Part shown: positions 45,835-55,580 of the stretch, piece by piece
Numbering within the stretch: position 1 is the first letter of the stretch
How the letters are laid out: each line of letters opens with the position of its first letter
NCBI GenBank assembly: GCA_025352225.1
Contig: JANXTT010000160.1
Span: 1-64,000 of the forward strand
DNA from: Mucilaginibacter sp.
Lineage (GTDB): Bacteria > Bacteroidota > Bacteroidia > Sphingobacteriales > Sphingobacteriaceae
Length of the DNA: 64,000 nucleotides
Reading direction: 5' to 3'
Position numbers and translations under genes: made by a program
The notes under the pieces: generated by a model
The model's database searches: none
What the model saw: the letters and a program-made list of their open reading frames with translations, nothing else
Told to the model about the DNA's origin: nothing

Positions 45835-48099
45835 ATGAACACAATTTACAAAATGCTTATTGTAATATTTGTATGCCTGCATGCTGTAGGCTTAAATGCG
45901 CAAAACTTACTATATTACAACAACTTTACTGTAGCGCAAGCGGGATGGAGGGATTTTGAGGATGATTTGAGCAAATCCAGAATTTCTGGCAGCCAATATA
46001 TTCTTACCCATAAACAGCATTCATCATCTGTAATGTCAAGTATTATCCCGGTTGATTATAGCCGCAATTTTGCCATTGAAACTACGGTTACACACCTTGA
46101 CGGCGACAATTTTCCAATAGGTATAACCTTTCAGGGACAAGATTCATTTAACCTCAATTATTTTGCAATTTCTCATACCGGGCAGTTTATTGTGGCTGCT
46201 TTTGAACAAGGCACAAGCAAAATAATTGTAAACTACACCGTTTCATCTGCTATACACCCAGGGTCGGAAGCTAATAAATTACGGGTAGAAAAATCTGACA
46301 ACCAGTTTAAGTATTTTATAAATAATACAGAAGTGGCTCACACCGCAGTTTTACAACGCTATGGCGATGCTATAGGTGTTTTAGTAGGCGGCCAGCAAAC
46401 AGCCGCGTTTGATTACCTCAAGGTGGCCTATACAAACCCGGTTGTTAACCATATCGAAAAAGCTGTTAAGGTAGTAAATACTGACATTACCGAAATGGCT
46501 TATCATACCGATTTTGAACACGACGACGAGAACGAATGGGTGCTACCGCCCACCGACTCGGTAAAGACAGCATTAGCTAATGGCCGTTTTACCATATCGC
46601 GCAGTGCAAAAGGTGGTTTTACAGCGTCGGTAACCGGCCTGAACACTAAAATAGACTTCCACCGCGATTATTTGATCGAAACATCTGCCATACATTATAG
46701 CGGTACATTAAATTACGGTTATGGGTTGGATTTTGATACCGATAGCATACGTCAGTACCATTTTTGGCTTGCCTCCGGGTATTATAGCATTGGTTACACA
46801 CATAACGGTGTATACAACAGTATGATCCCCTGGACGGAATCAGACGCGATTAATAAAACCGCCCTGAGCGCAAACAAGTTAAGCATAATGCACAAAGGCG
46901 GGCAGCTCAGCTTTTATATCAACGATCAACTGGCCACCACGTATCCCGAAACTAAACCTACCGGCCATCGGTTCGGGCTGTCTGTTAGCGCCAATCAAAA
47001 GGTAAGCTTTAAATATTTGACCTATGGTTATCTGGATAAAGCGTCGCATATTGAAGTGCCGGGCCAGGCCGATGTTACCCCTCCGGAAATAACCGTTATT
47101 TCGCCGCAGGTTACGCGTGGCTTAAAAGTGGTTCAAAGCAGCGATGTATTACATGTGGCTGGCATAGCCAAAGATGCCAGCGGCATATTTTCGGTAGTTG
47201 TAAATGGCATACAAGCCACTGTAGATAAAAGCGGGAACTTTATTGTTGATGTACCTATGGCTCTTGGCGATAATCCGCTGATGATAGTAGCTACCGACAT
47301 GAATATGAACAAGGGGACATATAAATTCAATATTGTACGTAATAATGTTCCGGTAAGCGCGCAAGCTACCATCACCCAGGCAGCATCGCATGGTAAGTTC
47401 TATGCATTGCTTATCGGCGTTCAAGATTATAAAGACCAAACTATTCAAAGTCTGGAAGGGCCTATAGGCGATGCTACTACATTATTGCAAGCATTGGCCA
47501 GCCATTACACTTTTCAATCTGAGGATATTACGCTATTGAAAAACCCCACAAGAGCTGATTTTTTCCATGCACTTGATGAGGTCTCCGGTAAAATAAAAAG
47601 CGAAGATAACCTGGTTATATTTTATGCAGGCCATGGTTTTTATGATGAGGGCCGGCACCAGGGTTATTGGTTTCCGGCTGATGCTGATCGCCAGCATAGG
47701 GATACATGGATATCAAACGCCGACCTGATAGATTACATTACCGCCATCAAATCAAAGCATACCTTACTCATTAGTGATGCATGTTTCTCTGGCAGCATAT
47801 TCAAAACACGATCTATTGAAATGGCGCCGAAAGATATACAGGAACTATATAAGTTACCCAGCCGCAAAGCCATGACCAGCGGAAACATGAAGGAAGTGCC
47901 TGATAAGAGTGTTTTTATGCATTATTTGGTGGAAAGGCTTAACCAAAACACAGATAAGTTTTTACCTGCTGAACAGCTTTTTTCAAGCTTTAGGGCAGCG
48001 GTTATCAATAATAGCCCCAATCAGCAAATACCCCAGTTTGGCGAAATCAGAGAATCGGGAGATGAGGGCGGCGACTTTATATTTATTAAGAAAGAGTAA
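45835..48099 (+). CDS. Caspase-fold (C14) peptidase with LamG-like and Ig-like domains
   Basis: The 754-residue exported protein (ATG 45835, signal MNTIYKMLIVIFVCLHAVGLNAQ) has two concanavalin/LamG-like beta domains (about 20-200 and 220-405) and an Ig-like domain (about 415-505). A C-terminal caspase domain follows: FYALLIGVQDYKDQ, His600 in YAGHGFYDEG and Cys650 in LLISDACFSGS. The dyad is intact, so it should be an active cysteine protease, probably with Arg/Lys specificity as in bacterial orthocaspases. The 45811 ATG overlaps the previous gene and is less likely. A terminator follows. Confidence 0.9.
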   Translation: MNTIYKMLIVIFVCLHAVGLNAQNLLYYNNFTVAQAGWRDFEDDLSKSRISGSQYILTHKQHSSSVMSSIIPVDYSRNFAIETTVTHLDGDNFPIGITFQGQDSFNLNYFAISHTGQFIVAAFEQGTSKIIVNYTVSSAIHPGSEANKLRVEKSDNQFKYFINNTEVAHTAVLQRYGDAIGVLVGGQQTAAFDYLKVAYTNPVVNHIEKAVKVVNTDITEMAYHTDFEHDDENEWVLPPTDSVKTALANGRFTISRSAKGGFTASVTGLNTKIDFHRDYLIETSAIHYSGTLNYGYGLDFDTDSIRQYHFWLASGYYSIGYTHNGVYNSMIPWTESDAINKTALSANKLSIMHKGGQLSFYINDQLATTYPETKPTGHRFGLSVSANQKVSFKYLTYGYLDKASHIEVPGQADVTPPEITVISPQVTRGLKVVQSSDVLHVAGIAKDASGIFSVVVNGIQATVDKSGNFIVDVPMALGDNPLMIVATDMNMNKGTYKFNIVRNNVPVSAQATITQAASHGKFYALLIGVQDYKDQTIQSLEGPIGDATTLLQALASHYTFQSEDITLLKNPTRADFFHALDEVSGKIKSEDNLVIFYAGHGFYDEGRHQGYWFPADADRQHRDTWISNADLIDYITAIKSKHTLLISDACFSGSIFKTRSIEMAPKDIQELYKLPSRKAMTSGNMKEVPDKSVFMHYLVERLNQNTDKFLPAEQLFSSFRAAVINNSPNQQIPQFGEIRESGDEGGDFIFIKKE

Positions 48100-48161
48100 G
48101 TGTGTTTTTACAGACTCTGAAATTTTAACATCAAAGCTAGTACCCCCTTCTATATCATAAA

Positions 48162-48191
48162 AAAACACAGCCGATATAATGGCCGTGTTTT
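48162..48191. terminator. Terminator between caspase-like gene and lipoprotein gene
   Basis: AAAACACAGCC (48162-48172) and GGCCGTGTTTT (48181-48191) form an 11-base stem with one mismatch, A-rich before and T-rich after. It can serve both converging genes. Confidence 0.8.
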
Positions 48192-48216
48192 ATTCACATT
48201 ATTTATTATAGAACTA

Positions 48217-48924
48217 TCAATTTACTTTAAACTGAAAAATGCCCGAGTCGGAGGCGTTGCCATGCGTGTCTTTAGTAATTACTTTCCAGTAGTATGTGGT
48301 ATTGGTAAGTATCTGTACGCCGTTTAAAAACATATCTGTAATACCGCCTTGCAACAATGGCGGTGTTGTTGTTGTGCCAAAATAAACATCATATCCGGAG
48401 ATGTTGTTATCTACACTACTGCCGGTCCAGGTAAGATTTACAGTTCCAGCTCCTAAATTAATACTCTGGCCAAAAGTAGGCGCGGTTATGGTAGCCGGGA
48501 AAGGCGCATACGATAGTGTACCTTGCCCGGCGTTATAAAATTTCCATGTATCACTTTGGGTAGTGGTTGTAGTAGTGGTTGATTTTGATATCACAAACCA
48601 CGAGTAGGGTGTATTGCGCAACAGCGTTACCGAGAGCTGATTGGTAGCTGAGGTTTGGCTTGTTGTTGCACCTGTTAACAGGTTTTTAATGTCGAGCTCA
48701 TAGCTGTCGGTATTGGCTGTACTGTTCCAATTGAAAACAATTGTACTCTGGGTATTTGATACGATGGTTCCGCTGGTGCAGGCAGCATTTTGTGCAGGGA
48801 ATATTAAGCCCGCTTTCGCCGGCGATGGTGGTTGTGGTGTTGGTGTATCCTTTTTTCCACCGCATCCAGTTACGATCAGTATTAGCACCGGCAATATCAG
48901 CAGTTTTATTATTTGTGTTCTCAT
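48217..48924 (-). CDS. Lipoprotein with two Fn3/Ig-like domains
   Basis: The 235-residue protein has a lipobox (ILIVTGCGGK, Cys21) and two fibronectin-III-like beta domains (about 40-130 and 140-235; WNSTANTDSYELDIKN, ISGYDVYFGTTTTPP, YYWKVITKDTHGNASDSG). It starts 32 bases after the GH74 gene on the same strand, so it may be an outer-surface binding partner of that enzyme (inference). Confidence 0.75.
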   Translation of the reverse strand: MRTQIIKLLILPVLILIVTGCGGKKDTPTPQPPSPAKAGLIFPAQNAACTSGTIVSNTQSTIVFNWNSTANTDSYELDIKNLLTGATTSQTSATNQLSVTLLRNTPYSWFVISKSTTTTTTTQSDTWKFYNAGQGTLSYAPFPATITAPTFGQSINLGAGTVNLTWTGSSVDNNISGYDVYFGTTTTPPLLQGGITDMFLNGVQILTNTTYYWKVITKDTHGNASDSGIFQFKVN

Positions 48925-48956
48925 TTTGTGTTTCTTAAATTCTGTCCTAATACTGT

Positions 48957-51900
48957 TTATTTCTTTATTATTTTAAAGGCCGTCTCTTTATTATCCGCCG
49001 TTAAATTCAGCATATATACACCGGGTACTAATCCCGATAGGTTAATCTCTACCACTCCAGACGCATTAGCGTAATTGCCCGAATAAACCAAGCGGCTATA
49101 CAAATCGTAAACATGGATGGTTGCAACCTTTATATTATCTTTCCCCAGGTTCACCTTTATAGTCGTTTCAAATGGGTTTGGATAAACCAGCTTATCATCA
49201 GAAATTACAATGTTTTCTGTAAATTCTCCCTGGCATAGTTTATCGGTACTAACCGAAATAGTGTTGCTTCCTTTGTTCAAAGTTAAGGTTAACTGGCCGG
49301 AGGTAGTTGTAATCGCCTTGCCGTTTAAACTTACATTATAAGCGTTTGATCCGCTCATTGATAATACTACCTGGTTAGTGCCTTTAATAGTTGCTGTATA
49401 AACAGACAGGTCTTTGGGCTCGGTTATTACTGCAATAAAGCATTGCTGGTAGGTGGGCTGCCCGGTTACGGTTAAACATACGTTATAAGTTCCGGCTGCC
49501 AGGTTATTAATTCGCACCGAATCTGTAAAAGTATAAGGTGTATTTAAACCCGTGGCGGTTATTGTTGCGGTATAGTTTAAATGTTGGGCGGCGGTTATAT
49601 TTATTGATCCGTTGCTGGTGCCTTTACAGGTAGCGCTCAAATCGCTAACTTTAAAATTGTTTGTTGGCAGGCCAAACATCACACTCATAACAGTAGCCGC
49701 CGATGTCTGTTGAAGGCCGTTAAGGCTGATACTTACCGTATACGACCCCGCTAAAGTAGCCGTATAGCTAGCATTGGTTGCTCCGCTTATATTTACACCA
49801 TCTTTAATCCATTGATAAGTATAACCAGTGCCCGGCATGGCTGTTAGCATAATGCTACCGCCCGAAGGAATACTTTTACTGCCGGTGCTTATGGTTGGTA
49901 CGGGTACATAGTTAAACCCCGCCAGCGTACCTGTTCCTAACGGTGTAGTTACACCTACATTTCCGTTACCACCCGCTCCAACTACAGCCGTTATACTTGT
50001 TGGCGAAACTAACGTAAAAGAAGTGGCAGCAACTCCGCCAAAACTAACGGCGGTTGTACCAGTAAAGTCAGTACCTGTAATGGTAACTGTTGTGCCGGCT
50101 ATTGCTGTGGTAGGGCTTACTGAAGTAACCGCAGGTGCCGATGGGTTAGTAACGGATGTGCCATTTTGAGAGACAGAGACAGTTTTTGTTATGTTGCCTC
50201 CAATAAGTGTAAGTGTTGCTGTACGCGCAGCCGAACCTGTATTTGCCGTTGCAGCAACAGTAAACGAACCATTACCGTTTCCACCTGTGGCAGATAAGGT
50301 GAGCCAGGTTTGATCGGCAGTTACCGTCCAGGTTTGATTAGCGGTTACTGTTAACAATTGCGAAGAAGCACCAGACGAGTAATTAAGGCTACCCGGCGAA
50401 ACAAGCAGAGAGGCTACTGTTGAGCCATACGCAATGCCCCGGCCCGCAGTACTAAGGTAAACCCGGCCATAAATATTTTTATCGCCCATTACAAATTGGC
50501 CATTAGCAGGGCCGCCATACTGGTGCGCGTCGTCATTTACACGAACCCAGGTTACCCCTTTATCTGTTGAACGATGTAAGCCTGTTACACCGCCCACTGT
50601 TCCCCAAATAAAAATAGTTTCGTAACCGCCTACAGTAAGGGCCTTGCCCATGCCCACGGCACTACAAGTGGTTACCCCGTTTATTTTTTGAAATGGAGTA
50701 GCACCGCCATCTTCGGTGTATGCTAGGCCCCCGTTATATAAGGCAACCCATACAGTACCTTCTCTGCCAGGGATAGTCCTTATTATTCGTGAACCATAAC
50801 TATTTGTACTATTAGCAGCGGCATTAAATGATACACCTCCATCGGTACTCACCATTAAACTGCCATCATTATTATTATAGGCATAAAATTTGTTTGAATT
50901 TGAGCCATCGGCAACTGGCCGGGCGTTATTGATATTAAGCCCGGTTACGGTAGTCCAGGTTGAGCCATTGTCGGTTGAGCGGTAGGTGGTAGTAGAGTTG
51001 TCCGGGCAATGTAATAGTACACTTCCATCTGCTGATAAAGCCACCTGCCCACCTGTACCCTTTAATACGGCAACTTTTGTCCAGGTTATACCCTGGTCAT
51101 TTGAATAATACATCGAGCCACCTACACGTACTAATTTATTGCTGTTGTTTACCGCATAATCTAACCCGCCGGTTGATCCCATTCGTGGGTTATGTATAGG
51201 TGCATATTGTGCCGCGTCTGTATGCCTGAAACCATCATAATCGCCAATAACAGAAAAAAACGGACCGTTTTTAATGCTTATAATATTGAGCGGAACGGTT
51301 TCTTCGAGGCCTTTAACATTAAACTTCCAAATGCCTGCACTAGCATTAATATCCTCATTTACATATAACCCATTACCCGATACTACATATACTTTATTTG
51401 TATTTGATGGATCAAACTCAACACAAGCCGCCCAATGGATAGACTGCCCCGGTACCCATGTAATGCCATTAGCATCTACACTAAAACCCCTTGCTACAAC
51501 ATCTGTCCAGTTTGAACCGCCGTCTGTAGAATAATAGATCTTATCGCCATAAGTAGAACCGTATTGCAAATCGTAAGTATTGGTGGTAGAGGCTACTAAA
51601 CGGCTAGGGTTATTAGGGTCAACACTAATACCGCAATAAGCTTTGTTTACCCGGCTAGCTCCTGATAGTGGTGTGATATTGGTCCAGGATCCATCGGCAA
51701 GGGTGTATTTCCATATCTCCCCTGCATTACAAGGTTCGGCGGTTGTGCCATAAGGGCCGGAGCCATTTGCATAAGTGATAAATAATGATGCATTATTGCC
51801 AGATAACACGGCCCTCAGAGGCATTAAACCCGCGCCCAGATTAGGATTGATCAACGCTGAGAAGGTTGAGCCGCCATCTTCGCTTTTGTACAAGTTATTG

Positions 51901-52604
51901 CTGCTGCCTGTGCGGGATATTCCGGCAAATATTCGTTGCGTAGTGCCGCCAGAAGCGCTTGATTTATCCAGTACAACAAAACTTATTCCGTTGCCATTAG
52001 CCGTAGTAGTTACATTAAGCGAAGAAACATTGCTCCAGGTAGAGCCCGAGTTTGTACTTTTAAATAAACCATTTGACTGGGTTCCGCAATATAAAACAGA
52101 ACTGTTGTTTGGGTCAACCTGCAGCTTTTCGCCGGTACCCCGCCCAAGCGCGTTCCCGTTGATCTTAAATTGAGAAGTAACATCGGTAACTGTAAATGTA
52201 GCACCGTAATCGGCAGATCGCATAATATAACTTTTACCGCCATTAAAATAAGAGATACCTGCCGCGATATAAACAATACTAGGCGATAGCGGATCGGTGG
52301 CCAAAGATTGTACGCCTAAATACCCTTGAGTGTTTTCGCTGGCAAAATCTACTAATGGTATCCATTTGCTATTTGCTATGTCCCATCGATAGGCTCCGCC
52401 CACATCGGTGCGCGCATACATCAGCCCGGGCTGGGTTTTACTGGTAATAATACCCGATACAAAGCCGCCACCCCCAATGGCCACATTGCCCCAGCTATAA
52501 GGCTCTGTTGTTTGCGCCTTAGCAACATTGGTACAAAACAGATAATACATACATACCTGTAAAATTATTATAGCTCTACAGTTTACTGATAAAAGTTTTC
52601 TCAT
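48957..52604 (-). CDS. GH74-like xyloglucanase with BACON, IPT and T9SS domains
   Basis: This secreted protein of about 1215 residues starts at ATG 52604 (signal ...NVAKAQ). Residues about 35-740 form the double seven-bladed propeller of GH74, with the catalytic-type Asp in MYARTDVGGAYRWD, Asp-box-like repeats (YSTDGGSNWTDV, YSNDQGITWTKV) and a late Asp in VRVNDDAHQYGG. Next come a BACON domain (SYSSG.. NQTWTVTADQTWLTLSA), an IPT/TIG domain (VTSVSPTTAIAGTTVTITG), further Ig-like repeats, and the T9SS type A sorting tail (LVYPNPFET...). It probably cuts xyloglucan outside the cell. Confidence 0.88.
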   Translation of the reverse strand: MRKLLSVNCRAIIILQVCMYYLFCTNVAKAQTTEPYSWGNVAIGGGGFVSGIITSKTQPGLMYARTDVGGAYRWDIANSKWIPLVDFASENTQGYLGVQSLATDPLSPSIVYIAAGISYFNGGKSYIMRSADYGATFTVTDVTSQFKINGNALGRGTGEKLQVDPNNSSVLYCGTQSNGLFKSTNSGSTWSNVSSLNVTTTANGNGISFVVLDKSSASGGTTQRIFAGISRTGSSNNLYKSEDGGSTFSALINPNLGAGLMPLRAVLSGNNASLFITYANGSGPYGTTAEPCNAGEIWKYTLADGSWTNITPLSGASRVNKAYCGISVDPNNPSRLVASTTNTYDLQYGSTYGDKIYYSTDGGSNWTDVVARGFSVDANGITWVPGQSIHWAACVEFDPSNTNKVYVVSGNGLYVNEDINASAGIWKFNVKGLEETVPLNIISIKNGPFFSVIGDYDGFRHTDAAQYAPIHNPRMGSTGGLDYAVNNSNKLVRVGGSMYYSNDQGITWTKVAVLKGTGGQVALSADGSVLLHCPDNSTTTYRSTDNGSTWTTVTGLNINNARPVADGSNSNKFYAYNNNDGSLMVSTDGGVSFNAAANSTNSYGSRIIRTIPGREGTVWVALYNGGLAYTEDGGATPFQKINGVTTCSAVGMGKALTVGGYETIFIWGTVGGVTGLHRSTDKGVTWVRVNDDAHQYGGPANGQFVMGDKNIYGRVYLSTAGRGIAYGSTVASLLVSPGSLNYSSGASSQLLTVTANQTWTVTADQTWLTLSATGGNGNGSFTVAATANTGSAARTATLTLIGGNITKTVSVSQNGTSVTNPSAPAVTSVSPTTAIAGTTVTITGTDFTGTTAVSFGGVAATSFTLVSPTSITAVVGAGGNGNVGVTTPLGTGTLAGFNYVPVPTISTGSKSIPSGGSIMLTAMPGTGYTYQWIKDGVNISGATNASYTATLAGSYTVSISLNGLQQTSAATVMSVMFGLPTNNFKVSDLSATCKGTSNGSINITAAQHLNYTATITATGLNTPYTFTDSVRINNLAAGTYNVCLTVTGQPTYQQCFIAVITEPKDLSVYTATIKGTNQVVLSMSGSNAYNVSLNGKAITTTSGQLTLTLNKGSNTISVSTDKLCQGEFTENIVISDDKLVYPNPFETTIKVNLGKDNIKVATIHVYDLYSRLVYSGNYANASGVVEINLSGLVPGVYMLNLTADNKETAFKIIKK

Positions 52605-52852
52605 AATATTTAATAGCTTGTATCTTGGTTTTAACATCCCATTAATTGCATAGCAGTTTTATGCAGCGGTGTAATAATAGCTGTTGCATAAAAGTTTATA
52701 CTATTACGGGCTTGTAAAAGTTTCTTTTCTACAAATTTAGCTTTAAATAAAGGGAGATATGTGCAATTATAGGGTAACAAATGTTAACATTTTACCCCAT
52801 AATTCTCGTTTTTATAAAAAGTAACGACTAAAAACAGATGTTTATTAAATTG

Positions 52853-53923
52853 TTAAATGTAATGGTTATTTGGCCTGAACTTAATTCGAAGTTTATTAAA
52901 AGGCATTTCAATAAAATAAAAACTAAAAAGGGATAAAATAGCAGTAAGTAATGTTGCTGCTAAAAAATACAGAAATAGATGCCCGCTTGTTTTAATAAAA
53001 ACTAATGAAGTTAGGGCTATCATATGCATTAAATAGATAGAGTAACTAAGTTTGCCAATAAATACGATTATGCGGTTACAAAGGATAGTTTTTACCCTTG
53101 CATAAGGCTCCATATTAATAATAGCCGGCACTATAATAAATAAAGCGATGCCTTGAAGCGAATAACGGATACTATTTCTAAAGGTAGCGTTTCTAAATAA
53201 CAGGCAGCTCACAAGCACCATTAATGCGGTAGTAAATATAAGTTTGTTTGATAAGATGGCTTGATAAGTTTTGGTTCCATATACTTTAAAAACAAGGCTT
53301 GATAAGCATCCATATAAAATAGAGTCGAACCGGGTATGGGTCAAAACGTAGCAATACCGTTCTGTCATATCTGTAGAATACGCATATTTATACAATCCCC
53401 AAAAACGAAAAATGAGCGGGATGAAAATTAAAATGACTAAAATAACAATCATTTTTTTTGGGGTTTTAAACAACACTAGAAAAATAAGAGGAAACAGCAG
53501 GTAAAAATGCTCTTCAACAGCCAGCGACCATAAAATTCTGTAAATGCTGGAGTTATTACCCGAACCGTAAAAAAAGTAATAGTTCTCATAAAAAAACAAA
53601 CATGCAAATCCTTCGTGAATGTTAATGGGTTTATGGATGTATATATTATACGAATAAAACAACCCGATCATTAAAAGCAAGGCCGGGTAAAGCCGCAAAA
53701 ACCTACGGATATAAAAAAGGTTTAAATTAAGCTTACCCGTATGTTGATACTCGTCAATCAACAAATTAGTTATAATATAACCGCTTATAAAAAAGAAAAT
53801 AGTTACACCCAAACCACCTGGTATTATTTTTTCGAACCCCATATGGGCAATAAATACCAGAATAATTGATAGCCCTCTTAATCCATCTAAAGCTGGTATG
53901 TATTTGGAAGATGATTTGATCAC
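52853..53923 (-). CDS. Acyltransferase 3 family membrane protein
   Basis: The 356-residue protein has about ten membrane helices and the family motifs ALDGLRGLSIILVFIAHMG (catalytic His in helix one), GGLGVTIFFFISGYIITNLL, FYIRRFLRLYPALLL and ILWSLAVEEHFYLLFPL. Such OafA-like proteins O-acetylate or succinylate surface glycans. The target is unknown; it stands alone. Confidence 0.93.
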   Translation of the reverse strand: MIKSSSKYIPALDGLRGLSIILVFIAHMGFEKIIPGGLGVTIFFFISGYIITNLLIDEYQHTGKLNLNLFYIRRFLRLYPALLLMIGLFYSYNIYIHKPINIHEGFACLFFYENYYFFYGSGNNSSIYRILWSLAVEEHFYLLFPLIFLVLFKTPKKMIVILVILIFIPLIFRFWGLYKYAYSTDMTERYCYVLTHTRFDSILYGCLSSLVFKVYGTKTYQAILSNKLIFTTALMVLVSCLLFRNATFRNSIRYSLQGIALFIIVPAIINMEPYARVKTILCNRIIVFIGKLSYSIYLMHMIALTSLVFIKTSGHLFLYFLAATLLTAILSLFSFYFIEMPFNKLRIKFRPNNHYI

Positions 53924-54010
53924 TTAATATATTGCTCCTCGTATTTTTACCTTTAAGTTACAAAAAGAACAAATTACTTGGCAATAATTATGCCGGATAA
54001 CCAAAATAAC

Positions 54011-54108
54011 ACATGGGTATTTGTGGGTATTTTTAATTAGTATCAAGCCTTTTTTCAAAGTCTAGCTACGTGATCAAAAACGGGACATGGGTATTTGTGG
54101 GTATTTTT
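54011..54108. repeat. 24-base direct repeat, each with two GGGTATTT units
   Basis: The 24 bases at 54011-54034 recur without change at 54085-54108, 74 bases on. Each copy holds two tandem GGGTATTT words 10 bases apart, preceded by ACAT. The rest of the 392-base gap (53924-54315) is AT-rich and holds no gene I can recognise. Confidence 0.85.
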
Positions 54109-54315
54109 GTTTTATCAAATCGTTGGTATCGGTTATCAATGATGTTTTCCAAGTTGCGCTACTTAATACTCAATATATAATCAAGTTGCTGTTAGCAAAC
54201 AAGATAGCGAAAATTATCGAGAAAAGGAAGGCTTTTTTTCATTAAGTATATGGTATTGACAAAGTATGTTGTACCTCATTAAGCAAAACGTAGCATCAAC
54301 TTTACATCACGATTT

Positions 54316-54888
54316 TTATCTGTACAAACCCTTGCTTTCAATAAATTTCAAAACGGTGTCGGGTACAAAAAACTGCACGTTTTTCTTTTGAGAGATGGAT
54401 GTACGGATAAACGTTGCCGAAAGCTCCATTAATGGTGTCATTGTAATACTTACAGACGGGTGTGTAGCCAGGTCGGTGTTTTCATAACCGGGACGGGGGT
54501 AAACATAAATGCGGTAATCACGCAGAATAAGCTTATAGTTTTTCCATTTATGTAACGATACCAGATTGTCCGATCCCATAATAATGGCAAACTCATGTTC
54601 GGGATATTTCTCTTTCAGATGGGTTAATGTATCAATAGTATACGAAGGTTGTGGTAATTTTAACTCCACATCGCTTACTTGTATATTATCGCTATTATCT
54701 GTGGCCAGTTTAGCCATTTCAAGCCGATCATAAGTGTTGATCAGATCGCCGTATTTTTTCAAAGGGTTTTGTGGTGATATCACCAGCCAAACTTTATCCA
54801 GGTCGGTATGGTTTGCCATGTAGTTAGCAATGATCAAATGCCCGATATGCACAGGATTAAAGGACCCAAATAATAAACCTATCTTCAT
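54316..54888 (-). CDS. nadD: Nicotinate-nucleotide adenylyltransferase
   Basis: NadD adenylates nicotinate mononucleotide in NAD synthesis. The 190 residues show the nucleotidyltransferase motif GLLFGSFNPVHIGHLIIAN (HxGH), WLVISPQNPLK, FAIIMGSDNLVSLHKWKNY and the ISATxIR-like ending ELSATFIRTSI. It follows gmk by 30 bases. Confidence 0.97.
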   Translation of the reverse strand: MKIGLLFGSFNPVHIGHLIIANYMANHTDLDKVWLVISPQNPLKKYGDLINTYDRLEMAKLATDNSDNIQVSDVELKLPQPSYTIDTLTHLKEKYPEHEFAIIMGSDNLVSLHKWKNYKLILRDYRIYVYPRPGYENTDLATHPSVSITMTPLMELSATFIRTSISQKKNVQFFVPDTVLKFIESKGLYR

Positions 54889-54918
54889 TCCCCTCCTTTC
54901 CCCGTAAAGGAAAACGAA

Positions 54919-55491
54919 TTATTTTTTTAAAAAATCAATTACTAACTGTTTTGCCTCTTTGCAAGCCGTTTCAAGATCGTAATTTTTTAGGATGATATCA
55001 AATTGCGGAGCATAATTTAGTTCTTTTTCTGCTTTTGCAAAACGTTCCTTCAATTTTTCGGGGCTATCGGTTCCTCGGCCGGTTAAGCGTTCCTTCAAAA
55101 CGTCAAGAGATGGGGGCTGTACAAATATTGCCAGCGCGTGTTCTTCGTATTTTCGCTTTAAATGCAGGCCGCCTTCAACGTCTATATCAAATATCACATG
55201 TTTGCCACTATCCCAAATGCGTTGTATCTCTGAGCGGAGCGTGCCATAAAAAGTTCCGGAATATACCTCTTCAAACTCAACAAATTGTTTTTTAGCTATC
55301 CGGTGTAAAAACTCTTCGTTAGATATAAAGTAATAATCAATACCATTTCTTTCATCGCCCCGCGCCTCCCTGGTTGTTGCCGAAATAGAAAATGCCAGAT
55401 CGTTAGCCAACTGCCCCAATAAATAATGTACGATAGTTGTTTTACCGGCTCCTGATGGGGCAGAAAATATGATGAGTTTCCCTTGGGTCAT
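54919..55491 (-). CDS. gmk: Guanylate kinase
   Basis: Gmk phosphorylates GMP to GDP. The 190 residues carry the P-loop FSAPSGAGKTTIV, SISATTREARGDERNGIDYYF, FVEFEEVYSGTFYGTLRSEI and VIFDIDVEGGLHLK. It lies between yicC and nadD in the same direction. Confidence 0.97.
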   Translation of the reverse strand: MTQGKLIIFSAPSGAGKTTIVHYLLGQLANDLAFSISATTREARGDERNGIDYYFISNEEFLHRIAKKQFVEFEEVYSGTFYGTLRSEIQRIWDSGKHVIFDIDVEGGLHLKRKYEEHALAIFVQPPSLDVLKERLTGRGTDSPEKLKERFAKAEKELNYAPQFDIILKNYDLETACKEAKQLVIDFLKK

Positions 55492-55498
55492 GTAGGTA

Positions 55499-55547
55499 TT
55501 AAGTTATTATTTATTAAGTTATTGGTTTGTTATCGGGTTAAGTTATT
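55499..55547. repeat. Three TTAAGTTATT direct repeats before gmk
   Basis: TTAAGTTATT occurs at 55499-55508, 55514-55523 and 55538-55547, and an imperfect hairpin (TTGGTT..ATC region with GATAACCAA) overlaps the end. It fills the 89-base gap between yicC and gmk and could be a terminator or slippage product. Confidence 0.5.
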
Positions 55548-55580
55548 GTAAAGCCTGATAACCAATCACCAGTTAACTAT

